64,000 nucleotides of DNA from Pseudocercospora fijiensis CIRAD86. Its lineage: Eukaryota; Ascomycota; Dothideomycetes; Mycosphaerellales; Mycosphaerellaceae. Within the stretch, counting starts at the first letter, position 1; every line of letters starts with the position of its first letter. The notes below the pieces were generated by a model. The model was not told where the DNA came from and did not search any database. It was given only the letters and a program-made list of their open reading frames with translations. The position numbers and the translations under genes were made by a program. The stretch spans positions 7,282,550 to 7,346,549 of the forward strand of contig NW_006921532.1 in NCBI RefSeq assembly GCF_000340215.1, given 5' to 3'. Positions 32,009-42,270 of this stretch are shown piece after piece.

Positions 32009-32900
32009 ATGGAGACCGCAGCGTACATGACCCACCCGAACACGGCGGCAGAGGCGAAGCAGTTTGCCGCACCTGGCTCGCTCTCGTTCCCTGGCGCTGC
32101 TGGTCACTTGACACCGCCTTCGTCAGATGCTGGCCAGCCCAGCAAGAACGGCTCGAACGGACAACAGCAAGGAGGCAATGCCGCACAAGGCAATGGGGTG
32201 ACGCCCGCCACTCCGGCTGCGACTCCAGGCCAGGCGAACACAGGTGTTAGTGGCATCGTTCCAACTCTTCAGAACATAGTAGCGACGGTGAACTTGGACT
32301 GCCGACTCGACCTGAAGACCATTGCGCTCCACGCCCGTAACGCCGAGTACAACCCGAAGCGATTTGCGGCCGTGGTGAGTACTGCTTGAAAACGCAACTT
32401 CTTCCTCCTTCACGTGCTAACTGTTCCATGGATCATGCGTATTCGTGAACCCAAGACCACTGCACTCATCTTCGCCTCGGGCAAGATGGTCGTGACAGGC
32501 GCGAAGTCCGAGGACGACAGCAAGCTTGCCTCGCGCAAGTACGCCCGCATCATCCAAAAGCTGGGCTTCAATGCGTAAGCTTCGCTGCTGTCTTGCTGAT
32601 GTCGATCCTCGCTAACTTTGGTACAGTAAATTCACGGACTTCAAGATTCAGAATATCGTCGGCTCTTGCGACATCAAGTTCCCAATCCGTCTCGAGGGTC
32701 TTGCGAGCAGACATCATATGTTCTCATCGTACGAGCCGGAGCTTTTCCCCGGTCTCATCTATCGTATGATGAAGCCGAAGATCGTACTTCTGATCTTCGT
32801 CTCTGGTAAGATAGTCCTCACCGGTGCCAAGGTCCGTGAGGAGATCTACCAGGCCTTTGAGCTCATCTACCCTGTGCTCTCCGACTTCCGCAAGACCTAA
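32009..32900 (+). CDS. tbp1: TATA-binding protein (TBP)
   Basis: Three exons by homology, 32009-32374, 32432-32574 and 32627-32900, give 260 aa. A variable N-terminus ([17 protein letters not shown]) is followed by the two symmetrical TBP repeats, starting [17 protein letters not shown] and [16 protein letters not shown], each with the conserved core ([16 protein letters not shown] and [16 protein letters not shown]). TBP nucleates pol I, II and III pre-initiation complexes and binds the minor groove of TATA DNA. Intron 2 (32575-32626) is normal GT-AG. Intron 1 starts GTGAGT and has a GCTAAC branch site, but conserved IMRIREPK begins right after CCATGG, so the acceptor there would be GG, not AG. 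Confidence 0.95.
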
Positions 32901-34148
32901 AAAACTTCAACAACCAAAGGCATCCTGTACCAGTATTACGGTCTCTTGTAACAACACTACATCATTCAGAGGTTCGATGCCAACCTCGACCAAATCTCGA
33001 CCGACACTCACGATCACTCTACCACACTGGCCGTCGCCAGCCACCACTCACTGTGGGATCGAAGAGACTCAACCAGATGACATTATTTACGATTTTGCTT
33101 TTCTTGCATGGCGAGGTGTTTTACGGCGTTCACTCATGCAACCCCCACACTGGAGCTTTTTAATGGGCTTTCACTACTCCTGAAGTGATGGGTTGCGACT
33201 TGAGTTTCATCAACCATTAGACTTTGGGGCGCGAGCGCTGGCAAAAAAGGAACAGCCAGCATTTGCGCGAACAGAGGCTCTATAAGAGAGTCTTACCAAG
33301 ATTGACGACACAGCAAGGCGGAAATTGGTCAAAAGCTAGATGCGATGCACTGCGACGGCATCGGCAGCGAGCATGCATGCTGGATTGCTGATAATACGCG
33401 GAAGCAGAAAGAGTATCTGAGATATGGCTTACAGGTAGTGCACCAATGCCATTCTCGTGCTTAATTGATGTTCGATCCATCATCTTTCTCGTCGTCAGTC
33501 GTGTGCTCGTGCCTAGCCATAGTCCTAGCCCTAGCCTTCGCCTTGCTTGATGCGTGTAGCCTTCTTGCCACCCAGGCTTGAAGAGGTCATCACCATCATC
33601 GCACTTCACGACCCTCAGCCATCTGGCATCAGATCCATTGTGTCGACAGCAATGTTCTGGAGTCGGAACGAGTGGTATCAAATCGCACGCTAGATCTCCC
33701 GCATGCATATCTGCTATGTGAATAATTAATGAGTGTAAGGTAAGGAACCTCGTGCCTTCGAGCAGAGTATCTGAGCAGAGATTTTGAACATCTCACAACT
33801 TGAAAGTCAAACAGTATGCTGCTTTCTCTGTCTCTCTTCTCGGAGTTGCTATCCCGTGCATGATGAGGTAGGTAAACACTTACTTATCGACATATGTATG
33901 ACGAGGGACGAGAAAATCTTGACGATCGAATTTTCAAAGAACGTATTAAAAATATAAAATCTAGCGGAAGAACGGCAACTTCGACCTTATCCTTCCTTCG
34001 CCACCTCATGAATCCTATCCAGTCCAGTCCAGTCCAGTCCAGTCCAGCGCCACGCTATGTCTTCAGATCTCATCAAATTCCATTTCTCATTCAATCATGC
34101 ATGCATGCAAAAAAAGGCCTGGCATGCTTCACTAACACAAGGTAACTA
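32901..34148. other. intergenic, TBP / peroxin 3' sides
   Basis: About 1.25 kb. It contains a TCCAG pentanucleotide repeat (six copies, 34018-34047). A minus-strand ORF at 33280-33708 has no supporting feature. Confidence 0.5.
34018..34047 (+). repeat. TCCAG x6 microsatellite
   Basis: Six perfect tandem copies of a 5-bp unit, 30 bp in all. Confidence 0.95.
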
Positions 34149-35855
34149 CTAGCTCAAACCCTCGGCGAGCCCATCACCCCAACTTCGATCGAATTCTCTT
34201 TCACGGTAGCGATATGGCGTGTGCACATCATCTTCGGGACTATCGCGCTCTCGACTCCTTTTGCTGGTTCCCGTATCAGCGCTGCCAGTCACGCTTGCGA
34301 TGTCTGCTTTGTCGACTTGTCGCACTTTCTCGTTCGTCATTCTTCGTTTGGGCCCGAACCAGCTTTTCCTCTTGACGGCAGTGCTTACGCTATCTCCATC
34401 TTGGATATCGGAGAAGGTGACGGATTGAGCGTCGGCTTCTTTGGCGGAAGGAGAGTTTTCTTTTTCTTTTTCTTTTTCCTTTTGCTTTTCCTTTTCCGGC
34501 TCGGATATTTCTTCGACGAGCTCTGCATCCCGGATCCATCTCCTTCGCCGAGTCCATTTGCCCCAGTCGTCGATTTTGCTGCCGCCGTGCCACTTGTTGT
34601 CGTAATATGTCCAGCCTTCGCGGTCTCCACGCCCTTTGGTACCTGCAGAATCATCTGTCCACGATGGATCGACCCGCCACTCGCTTTCTGGCACCCATCG
34701 CCATCGTGTCGATTCGAAATCTGTTTCTGGAAGTGGAAAGTTGTCCTTGTCGGGAACGGTGTTGTTCTGCTCGTCAGTCCAGGCTTGACGCTCGTTCGGC
34801 AGGAGGTTGGAGGTATATCCAAGCAAGACCCATCTACGCTGGTTCTCGTAGATAGCAAAGGTGAAGCGCACGCCCGGTCTTTCACCTTTTCTCTGGAGTG
34901 CTTTCGCTAATGCTGCCGGTGCCCGAGGTGGCAGCGGTGGAGCAGTCTTACTGCTTGACGAAGGATCTGGAAAGCGAAGACCTGTGATGATGGATGATGA
35001 CTGGCGTACAATGCGACTGCGCCAGAGAATTGATCGTGAAGCCCGAGCAGGTCGACTATGCCAGGTCATGCCGATCGTGCCTAATACCAGCAGTGCACGC
35101 TGAAGTGTGATGATGCGCCATGGAGGTAGCGTTAGGATGATCCAGAAAGGGGTGAGAGCTAGCAATCGCAAGAACATGGAGGTCAGCGCCGGCCTGGTGC
35201 TTGCAGACACGGCAGTGGTCTGCGTGCTCAAGAACTCGGTCAGCCGCAAGAAGGGATCCAGCAGGACATCGCAGCGGTGCGTGAAGATCTCTAGCGTATC
35301 CAGAATCTCATCCAGACTCTTCCTCCTCTCGGACTCTGAGTCTGCTCGACTGCGCTTCTTCTTCTCGCCGCTCCACGTCGTGCTGGACAGCGGGCTATAT
35401 CTCCTCCCGTACATGCCTGCCATCAGCACCACCATCAGCACCACCGGCCCCGCATATCGTAACACATCATCAGCGTAGAGTACCGTGAACCAGAAGCCTG
35501 CTACGAGCAGAAAGCTCTCCCACGCATCTCCTGTTGTCCATGACAGCAGTCCCGCCAAGTGGCTCAACGGTAATATGAAGGGATGCGAATATGCCAACAC
35601 TCGTGTGACCTGCGGCGGAGTAGCAGCCAACAAAGGGCTTTTCTGATGTATCAATACCGATGCCTGGTTCCTCTTCCTCGACGTCTGCTGGTTAGGGGAG
35701 AAGGCAGCGACGGTGGGCTCGGGCACGGAGTTGTCGCGGGCGCCATCGTATGCGACACGCTCGTCGGCCCGGCGTTCGCTCATCGGGATCGTAAGTGGGA
35801 CATCTGAAGGCGAAGAAGAGGTCGTCAGCTTTTTGAGCTTCTTCCTCAAGCCCAT
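34149..35855 (-). CDS. dysferlin-domain peroxin (Pex23/24/30-type membrane protein)
   Basis: A single exon of 568 aa. The N-terminus is low-complexity. Hydrophobic segments lie at about residues 85-150 (AYSHPFILPLSHLAGLLSW, VVLMVVLMAGMYG) and 225-265 (LLALTPFWIILTLPPW). The DysF region follows at about 320-450, with FAIYENQRRWVLLGY, WRWVPESEWRVD and GWTYYDNKWHGGSK. This order, membrane part then DysF, is that of fungal peroxins Pex23, Pex24 and Pex30-32 (PF06398). These act at ER-peroxisome contact sites and control peroxisome number and size. The C-terminal 120 residues are charged, with a K/E run, and likely disordered. Which paralogue it is cannot be decided by eye. Confidence 0.88.
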   Translation of the reverse strand: MGLRKKLKKLTTSSSPSDVPLTIPMSERRADERVAYDGARDNSVPEPTVAAFSPNQQTSRKRNQASVLIHQKSPLLAATPPQVTRVLAYSHPFILPLSHLAGLLSWTTGDAWESFLLVAGFWFTVLYADDVLRYAGPVVLMVVLMAGMYGRRYSPLSSTTWSGEKKKRSRADSESERRKSLDEILDTLEIFTHRCDVLLDPFLRLTEFLSTQTTAVSASTRPALTSMFLRLLALTPFWIILTLPPWRIITLQRALLVLGTIGMTWHSRPARASRSILWRSRIVRQSSSIITGLRFPDPSSSSKTAPPLPPRAPAALAKALQRKGERPGVRFTFAIYENQRRWVLLGYTSNLLPNERQAWTDEQNNTVPDKDNFPLPETDFESTRWRWVPESEWRVDPSWTDDSAGTKGRGDREGWTYYDNKWHGGSKIDDWGKWTRRRRWIRDAELVEEISEPEKEKQKEKEKEKENSPSAKEADAQSVTFSDIQDGDSVSTAVKRKSWFGPKRRMTNEKVRQVDKADIASVTGSADTGTSKRSRERDSPEDDVHTPYRYREREFDRSWGDGLAEGLS

Positions 35856-36250
35856 TGCATGCCATAGTAGTAGCTAGCTACTGATTTGCGAACAACACCT
35901 GGCGGGCGGGCTGGCGGTTGCTACTTACCAAAAGCTGCCATCAAACGTTTGCGGGTGGCAGGCAGTCATGGGAGGCAGTGGCGTCGTTCACGTTGTCGCC
36001 TGAGCGCGCACAAACAGTGGTTGAGGGGGTCATTTGGTCATTGGCACGCTGTTGCAGTACAGATGCATAGCGAAGGTTTGCGTCTATGAGGCACACCGTC
36101 ACGAGACTGACATGCAGGGCAGACATGCCGCGGTGACGGCGGGGAGCGGAGACATGTGAAAGGCATCCTGGACAATGACAATGACATCGTTCTGGTACAT
36201 TCGTGCATATGGCTCGCCGTATTGCTCTTACACCTCACACAATACCTCAA
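35856..36250. other. intergenic, peroxin upstream / NUDIX 3' side
   Basis: About 395 bp, with no supported gene. Confidence 0.5.
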
Positions 36251-36784
36251 TCAAAGCCTCCCACCCCTCCCCAATCCCCTCTCCCTCACAACCCGAAAAG
36301 CCTCCTCCATAACCTTCACCTGCCCAGGCAACCTCAACAAACCGCGCACATCCTCCTCCCCAGCCCACACCCACTCCTCATGCTCCTTCGGATCCAACTT
36401 GACCACAACCGGCACCTGAACAGTCACAAAAAAGTGAAACTGCACCCATCTCGTCACTTTTCCTGTAGAATCCCTCCCTTCAAACTCATTATCTCCTAAT
36501 CTACAAACCACACTCTCAAGCACAAGCCCCGTTTCCTCGAAAACCTCTCGAGCAAGTCCTTCTCGTACCGTTTCTCCGGCTTCCATACTTCCGCCTGGAA
36601 CTTCCCAGTATCCGGGAAATACGTCGGTCGCGGCGCGTTTGAGGATGAGGAGTTTTGATGGGGTTTGGGGGTTGAAGATTGAGCCTCCGGTTACGTAGCG
36701 GATGCCTTTGGGTAGGAGGTCGCGTTTTGTGGAGAGGAGTTTTTCTAAAGGGATTGAGGGCTTTGATGTTGAGGAGGAGGACAT
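36251..36784 (-). CDS. NUDIX hydrolase
   Basis: The start at MSSSSTSKPSIPLEK gives 177 aa; 12 more residues are open upstream. The full Nudix box G-x5-E-x7-R-E-V-F-E-E-x-G-L is present (GSMEAGETVREGLAREVFEE), and the catalytic glutamates are intact. NUDIX enzymes hydrolyse nucleoside diphosphates linked to another group; the flanking residues do not point to one substrate, though the short single-domain layout resembles MutT/diadenosine-type members. The coding strand is C-rich at the 5' end and G-rich at the 3' end. Confidence 0.9.
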   Translation of the reverse strand: MSSSSTSKPSIPLEKLLSTKRDLLPKGIRYVTGGSIFNPQTPSKLLILKRAATDVFPGYWEVPGGSMEAGETVREGLAREVFEETGLVLESVVCRLGDNEFEGRDSTGKVTRWVQFHFFVTVQVPVVVKLDPKEHEEWVWAGEEDVRGLLRLPGQVKVMEEAFRVVRERGLGRGGRL

Positions 36785-36925
36785 GGTGGATGGTTGTGAG
36801 GTTGGGATTATATTGTGCACTATGATGTATGGATGAAGGGAGGCGAGGAATAGACTAGAGGTGAGCTAGGATTGGTGTCATCCATGCTTGCATGCATTCG
36901 GCCGAAACCGAGCTGAGTATATATA

Positions 36926-37769
36926 TCAATGCTGGCATGGATTTGACTGCCTGGTCATTATTTCGCCCCAGTATGCAGCATAGGCTCCCAATATTAAGAA
37001 GACTAAGGCAGTGAAGAATTTCATGCTGACTTTCCCGTTCATCGCTGCCTTGGATCCCGTCTCATGCTCTTCTCTCTGTGCATTGACCACCGCACCATTC
37101 TGCGTTCGCTTCTTTTTCGACTATTGCAGCCTTCGCAAATCATCGGTGAAGAAACTCCAGCCTAGAAAGACTCCTGAGATGATGACTGCGCCTGCTGTCT
37201 ATATGAAATACACGATGACAGCGTGATCATAACTATCAATGTCATCATCTTGGATCACACCAGTGATGATACGAATGATGATATTCATGTTATTATTGAC
37301 CGCGATCTTGACCACGTAAGCAGCTCCGAAAGTATCCTGATACCAAATCGATGTGCGAATGCCGTCAATGATAGCCGTAGGTCCTAAAGTGTAGGCGACA
37401 GCATAGATTCCGAATGCAGCGAGTAACACGGCTAGGAAGTAGCCTGTTCCGCATTTCACGTGTATAGGTACATGTACTGAACGGCCGCCATCGCTTCGTG
37501 CTAATCGTGCTGATCGCGCATCACCAGAAGCAGGAATGGCTTGTACAAGTGCAGATCTTATCAGATGGCCGTGATCATTGATTGCCAATTAAGTAGGTCG
37601 TGGCCGCGTCACAAAAATGCGTTCATTAGTTGAGCTTCGAGGCTTCGAAAACATTTCGTGCGAAGCGGAATCAAATGTGATATTCTCAATCGCCACCCCT
37701 GTCGCGGGTCGGTAGCAAGTCGTAAGCAGTGGCGTCGTGAATGGATCCGAAGATTTCGAGACGCGACCT
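36926..37769 (-). pseudogene. MFS transporter C-terminal part, three in-frame stops
   Basis: On the minus strand one frame runs from the edge of the N gap to a TGA at 36928-36926 and encodes membrane-like sequence. Examples are GYFLAVLLAAFGIYAVAYTL, GAVIISGVFLGWSFFTDDL and KFFTALVFLILGAYAAYWG. The block NNNMNIIIRIITGVIQD resembles the late helices of fungal major-facilitator transporters. The frame is broken by stops at 37591-37589 (TAA), 37201-37199 (TAG) and one about 90 bp further on (TAG), each fitting a Gln or Trp codon changed by one transition. The N-terminal half is missing, either lost or in the gap. Confidence 0.6.
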
Positions 37770-37869
37770 NNNNNNNNNNNNNNNNNNNNNNNNNNNNNNN
37801 NNNNNNNNNNNNNNNNNNNNNNNNNNNNNNNNNNNNNNNNNNNNNNNNNNNNNNNNNNNNNNNNNNNNN
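37770..37869. other. assembly gap (100 N)
   Basis: Exactly 100 N, the convention for a gap of unknown size. It lies between the MFS pseudogene and the C-terminus of the arylsulfotransferase-like gene, so both ends are unresolved. Confidence 0.99.
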
Positions 37870-39766
37870 ATATGTCGATGCATTGGACCACCAGCCCATG
37901 AATCCTCTGGTACGGTATACCCAAAGTATGACCGCAGCGCCGACTATCACGAAGAATGCGAAGCCCAGCAATGCCTCAAGATCGTCGATTCCATGCTCTG
38001 ACTCTGATGATGATTCTTCGATTCTGTAGTTTTCATCTGCCTCAAGGAGGTCAGTGCCGGCTTCATGCGCAGCTATCTCTTCTTCTGTAGGCAATCTGGT
38101 TGCGTTCACACCAAAATCGATGACGCTTGAAGCCGCCAATTCCTGATCGTGCTTGTCTAATGCCATGATCCGCAAATATTGTCGCAATGGCAAATGTGAA
38201 GGCAGCTTGATCTGCGTCTCGAAGCCCGTCTTCTCCGCATGAAGCACAGGCCTAAATCTACCGTCCTTGAAGGAAGAATCTTGAAGTGCCCAGCTCCGGA
38301 CTTGCGTCGAACCAAGCCAAGAGACAAATAAGCTCTTGCCCTCCAGAAAGACGTCAGGCGGTGTCAATGGTGTTCCGGTCCAGTTGAACTTGAGATTGCG
38401 ATAGCTTTGGACATCTCCCGAAGAGAATCGGCTGGAGGGCTGGAGATAAGCATCGCAGAGGACTGTGCCATTAGGTGCATACTCGGTCACGGCAGCTGAG
38501 TAGCCGTAGCCGATCAGAACATTCCCGTTTGGCAAAGTCTGGTAGGAGCCTTGTGAGAAGGCAAAGATTTTCCGCGGATGGACGTACGTCGCATTGACCT
38601 TCACTGTCATTTCTTTGAGATCCACCTCGAGTCTACGTCCTTTAGAGACATGCTCCAGCTCGAAAGCCCAGTCCGCCCTGTTGTCGAAGAATGTGATGAA
38701 GCGGTGGCCTTCGTCCCAGTGAGCATCGTGCTGACCAACCATCAGAGAAGCCTCGCCGCCAGACAAGTCCGTGAAAGAACTGTCCTTGCCACCAAGCCTC
38801 CAAAGCACTTCACCGGTCGAGCCCGAAACGTACACGATGCAGCGAAGATGGCGCAAAGATACCAGGTAGTTGCCAGCTGCGTCTTTCTCGACCATGTTGA
38901 TGTGGGACCAGTCCCAGGGCTCTTTGGATGTCGCAGGTCGCTTGTCTGCGTATGAGAGATCTAGGGACAGAAATTCGGAGGCTCGCCATTGAAAGACCAA
39001 TCCTCCAGTCTCAAGAGAGAACTCCTGAAAGAGCGAATCCCACATGAAGGTCGAAGCGATGGCTTTGTGGTTGAAAATGACTTGCGGATCCACTGGAGTC
39101 TTTTCATAGACAGTGCACAGGACGTTGCCGTTTTCCAATATCGTGAAGGCATGGAGGTCCGCTCCGAGGCCATTGGCCGCCGATATCTTGCGAACGAGCC
39201 GGTAGTTCTGATCGTACTAGACGCTCTGTCAGTCGAACCAAAGAGTGTATTTGAAGTCTGCTCACCATGTAGTAATGGCCTGAACCATGGCCACCAACGC
39301 TATCATTGCCTCCCCAGAACGTTAGGTATGATTCGCCTTTGTAGTCCTGGACTTGAAAGTTGTAGATCTGTCCGAAGTAGGCGTTGGGTGTCCATATTAG
39401 ACTTCCTCTGCAGACAATCAGCTATGCATTGCAAGGTGCGTTGACCATCACTTACGATGCATCCAGAATGGCCGCGGTTGGAGTCTCGGTTGCCACTCCT
39501 CTTGGAGTGACGAAAAGAAAGCTGCCATCATCACAGTTCGTGAAGGGCTTCAGCATGTTCACCCGAGGAGCAGTGACATTCGTCGACTTGAAGGTCTGGC
39601 TAACGTAGTACCCGTATCTACCAGCATTGTAGTCCGCATCTTGAATGAAGACTTCTCCGGGAGGAAGCTGCTTGGTTAGTTTCGTTCTCACCCGGGCATC
39701 TTTCTTTGACAAAGCAGAGCAATGAAGCGCAGGCCACAGTAGTAGTAGAGAGGTCAAGACAAGCAT
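37870..39766 (-). CDS. arylsulfotransferase-like secreted/membrane-anchored protein, C-terminus cut by gap
   Basis: Three exons, 39766-39456, 39407-39266 and 39216 to the gap; introns are 48 and 49 bp GT-AG. A signal peptide (MLVLTSLLLLWPALHCSA) starts the protein. The body, about 580 residues, has the ASST-type repeats (PF14269): SLIWTPNAYFGQIYNFQVQD, DLHAFTILENGNVLCTVYE, SGSTGEVLWRLGGKDSSF, GQHDAHWDEGHRFITFFDN and QTLPNGNVLIGYG. Conserved His residues in DLHAF and GQHDAH match the family. A transmembrane helix near the end (LLGFAFFVIVGAAVILWVYR) anchors it, and the N gap follows 16 residues later. Fungal members have no proven substrate; bacterial ones transfer sulfate between phenols. Confidence 0.82.
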
Positions 39767-40645
39767 CGCTGGCGCATGCTATAGGCCAGCAGTACGGGAG
39801 GTAAAGCGTGCTGGCATGCTTGGCAGGAGAGAATGAAGTGAAGTATAAGAGGTGTCCCACCTATTCCTGCCCACCTACGCGGCCTCTCGTTTCTTCAGCC
39901 GCCAGTGGGTACAAATGGGTATGTCCGACCACACGGGCTGTCGTCCGAGATAGCAGGACGCGAAATCATTGCTGCACGGGCCCGGTTAAAGGAGGCTAGG
40001 CGAGTCGAGGGAGACGTTCGAAGTTACCTTATCGTTTGAGGGTAGCATTCCTACGTGTAGTTTGAGAGCAATTTCAATTTGATTCGGCAGTGATTATTGC
40101 AGTTCGTGATATTTGGTTCGATATTTGGGAGGTAAGAGTTGTTGTTGTGCCAAAGGAAGAGGAGAGACTGTCAACAGGAGCGGGACAACGTGAATGACGC
40201 CGTCCACCTTGCCGAAATCCGAAAAAAGTCAATTTCGTGGCTTCCTTCAACAGTTTTCGTTGCTCCTGGAACAGAACCATTCTAAGAGCACTGGTGATCG
40301 CAGAGCTTCACACAATCACAGGATGATATACAAATTCTAAAATGAGGGTAGCACCATCGGACTTGGCACATTTCACGTGACCAGTCGTAGGAAACAAGCA
40401 AATTACCAAGCATCGAGGACATCCGTTAGTGTGCTATGGTACACGTCCAATGTCTCAAAGACCGCCGGGACAGAGAGTACAGGGAAGTAGTTCAGAGCAA
40501 GATCGAAGGCCAATGAGGCGAGCAATTGCTAGGCAACCGTAGCCTCAGTACGAAATTGCAGATGAAAAGTAGCATGGAATGTTGAGCATTTATGTTATCT
40601 CATATCGTGGCCCATCTATCAGACGCAACGGTCTCTATGATTGAT
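39767..40645. other. intergenic, arylsulfotransferase upstream region
   Basis: About 880 bp, with no supported gene. It is the promoter side of the arylsulfotransferase-like gene and the 3' side of the reductase. Confidence 0.5.
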
Positions 40646-41806
40646 TCATGCTCCGACAGCCTGCAAGCTCTTGACAGTGTCCCTAATGCTCTCGTCGAAT
40701 GATCGGAACTTGATTCCGAGCGTCGATGTCACACGAGAATTATCGATCTTGTAAAGACCCTCCTCAGGGAAGTCACCTCCCTTAGTCTTCTCTGTTGGCA
40801 GCTTGTCCTTGAGCTCTGGGAAAGACTTTGCAATGGCTTCAGAAATCTGTCTGTTTGTGAAGTATCCCGCGGTGATGAAGAACCGCTTGTTCGCAGCCTC
40901 CTCCTTCTCAATCGCGAGCACGTGGCACAATGCAAGGTCTCGGACATCGACCCAGATGAATGTGCCGGTGGGAGGGATTTCATCCTTGTGCTTGCCGAGC
41001 ATGGCGTCTCGAACTCGCTGGTTGGAAGTGTTGAGCGCATCGAGGGAGTTCAAGTAGTGCACGATCGGGCCAAGGACGAGCGGAGGGCACATTGTCGAGA
41101 GTGTGAAGCTTGGCTTTTCCTTTTCAACAAATTCCCATGCCGCCTTCTCAGCGAAGACTTTTGAGGCACGGTATCCAGCAGATGGGGTCTCAAGAGCTTC
41201 CTTGTGCGTGATTGGGTTCCAATCCTTCTCTGAATACGTGTGTCCGACACCATTGCCCTTGCCTGGATCGATAATTGATGCGAAACTGCTTGTAATGACC
41301 ACCTTCTTCACCGTGGGTGCGTTCTTCTTGATACTCTTCAAGATGCCGGTGGTTCCGATGTATGCGGGATCGAGAAGCTCTTTTTGGACGTCGGTGACAT
41401 TGAAGTGGAATGGCGAAGCAGTGTGAATGACGGCCTCAAATGGAGGGTCGCTCACTACTGCCTTGTCAAAAGCACCTTCTTTAGCAATGTCTTCGACAAG
41501 TGCGAAATCAAGCTTGTCTTTCTGATGCTGCGGGTGCGCTTTGGCGATTCGGTCGGCTTTTTCTTGGCTGCGTACGGTCGTTACCACGGAGTGGCCATGT
41601 TCGAGGAGGTAATCAAGCACATGTGCGGCGATAAAGCCGCTGCCTCCCGTAAGAAGAACCCTCATGTCTGCTGATTTGGTTGTGTGGAAGTGAGATCTGT
41701 TTTGGAAAGGTGTGGTCTGATTTGGAGGTGTCGAGGCAGGCGTGAAGCCCTTATATGTTGAGGCGAATGACGGTCTTAGGAGATAGCGATGAATTCTTGT
41801 GGACAT
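40646..41806 (-). CDS. NAD(P)-dependent epimerase/reductase (Gre2 / dihydroflavonol-reductase-like)
   Basis: A single exon of 386 aa from 41806, or 339 aa from MRVLLTGGSGFIAAH (41665). The 47-residue extension is Ser/Thr/Arg-rich and might be a mitochondrial presequence. The extended SDR fold is shown by the cofactor loop LTGGSGFIAAH (residues 52-62), the catalytic S in VITSSFASI (about 170-178) and Y212-x3-K216 in GYRASK. These features are intact. Relatives include yeast Gre2 methylglyoxal/isovaleraldehyde reductase and plant dihydroflavonol reductases; fungal members reduce diverse aldehydes and ketones with NADPH. The substrate is unknown. Confidence 0.9.
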   Translation of the reverse strand: MSTRIHRYLLRPSFASTYKGFTPASTPPNQTTPFQNRSHFHTTKSADMRVLLTGGSGFIAAHVLDYLLEHGHSVVTTVRSQEKADRIAKAHPQHQKDKLDFALVEDIAKEGAFDKAVVSDPPFEAVIHTASPFHFNVTDVQKELLDPAYIGTTGILKSIKKNAPTVKKVVITSSFASIIDPGKGNGVGHTYSEKDWNPITHKEALETPSAGYRASKVFAEKAAWEFVEKEKPSFTLSTMCPPLVLGPIVHYLNSLDALNTSNQRVRDAMLGKHKDEIPPTGTFIWVDVRDLALCHVLAIEKEEAANKRFFITAGYFTNRQISEAIAKSFPELKDKLPTEKTKGGDFPEEGLYKIDNSRVTSTLGIKFRSFDESIRDTVKSLQAVGA

Positions 41807-42270
41807 TTCTCTGCCATTAGCAATACTTTAGTCTCAATGTGCTCTGCCGGCGGGCCTTCTATATTTCAAATCGTCATCTCCCTGATGATATCATTCAGTC
41901 AATCGCACAAGCCGTGTTAGAGGGCAGAATTGACGAGCCATACAATCGTCCCAACGATCCTCCCAACGATGGTTCTGTGAGGCTTCCAGTGCTGCAGAAT
42001 ACTCCTGGCTACAGCAGGATGGGCTGGTCACGGTATACCATTGATGGTTATTGACCGCCGAGCAATGATGAGGAACGTGAGACCGCGGCCAAGAGATCAG
42101 CCCTGCGCCTGAGATACGGAATTGTGCCGGGTGACCCTGACACATGCGCATCGCGCAGCCAGGTAAACTCGGTAGTCGCGACTCCCCAATCAATCATCAA
42201 AACGAAAAAAGTCGCCGAGATCATCATAACCTGCTAATACCGTTACCAACGCCTCCTTAATCCCGCGACA
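41807..42270. promoter_or_regulatory. divergent promoter region, reductase / UPF0132 gene
   Basis: About 464 bp between two divergent starts. No TATA box or repeat stands out. Confidence 0.45.

Noticed and set aside
33280..33708. 142-codon minus-strand ORF
   Set aside because: No recognisable feature, and the residue mix looks like translated intergenic DNA.
34390..34885. Lys/Arg-rich ORFs inside the peroxin gene
   Set aside because: Other-frame readings of the peroxin coding sequence, which has clear DysF motifs in its own frame.
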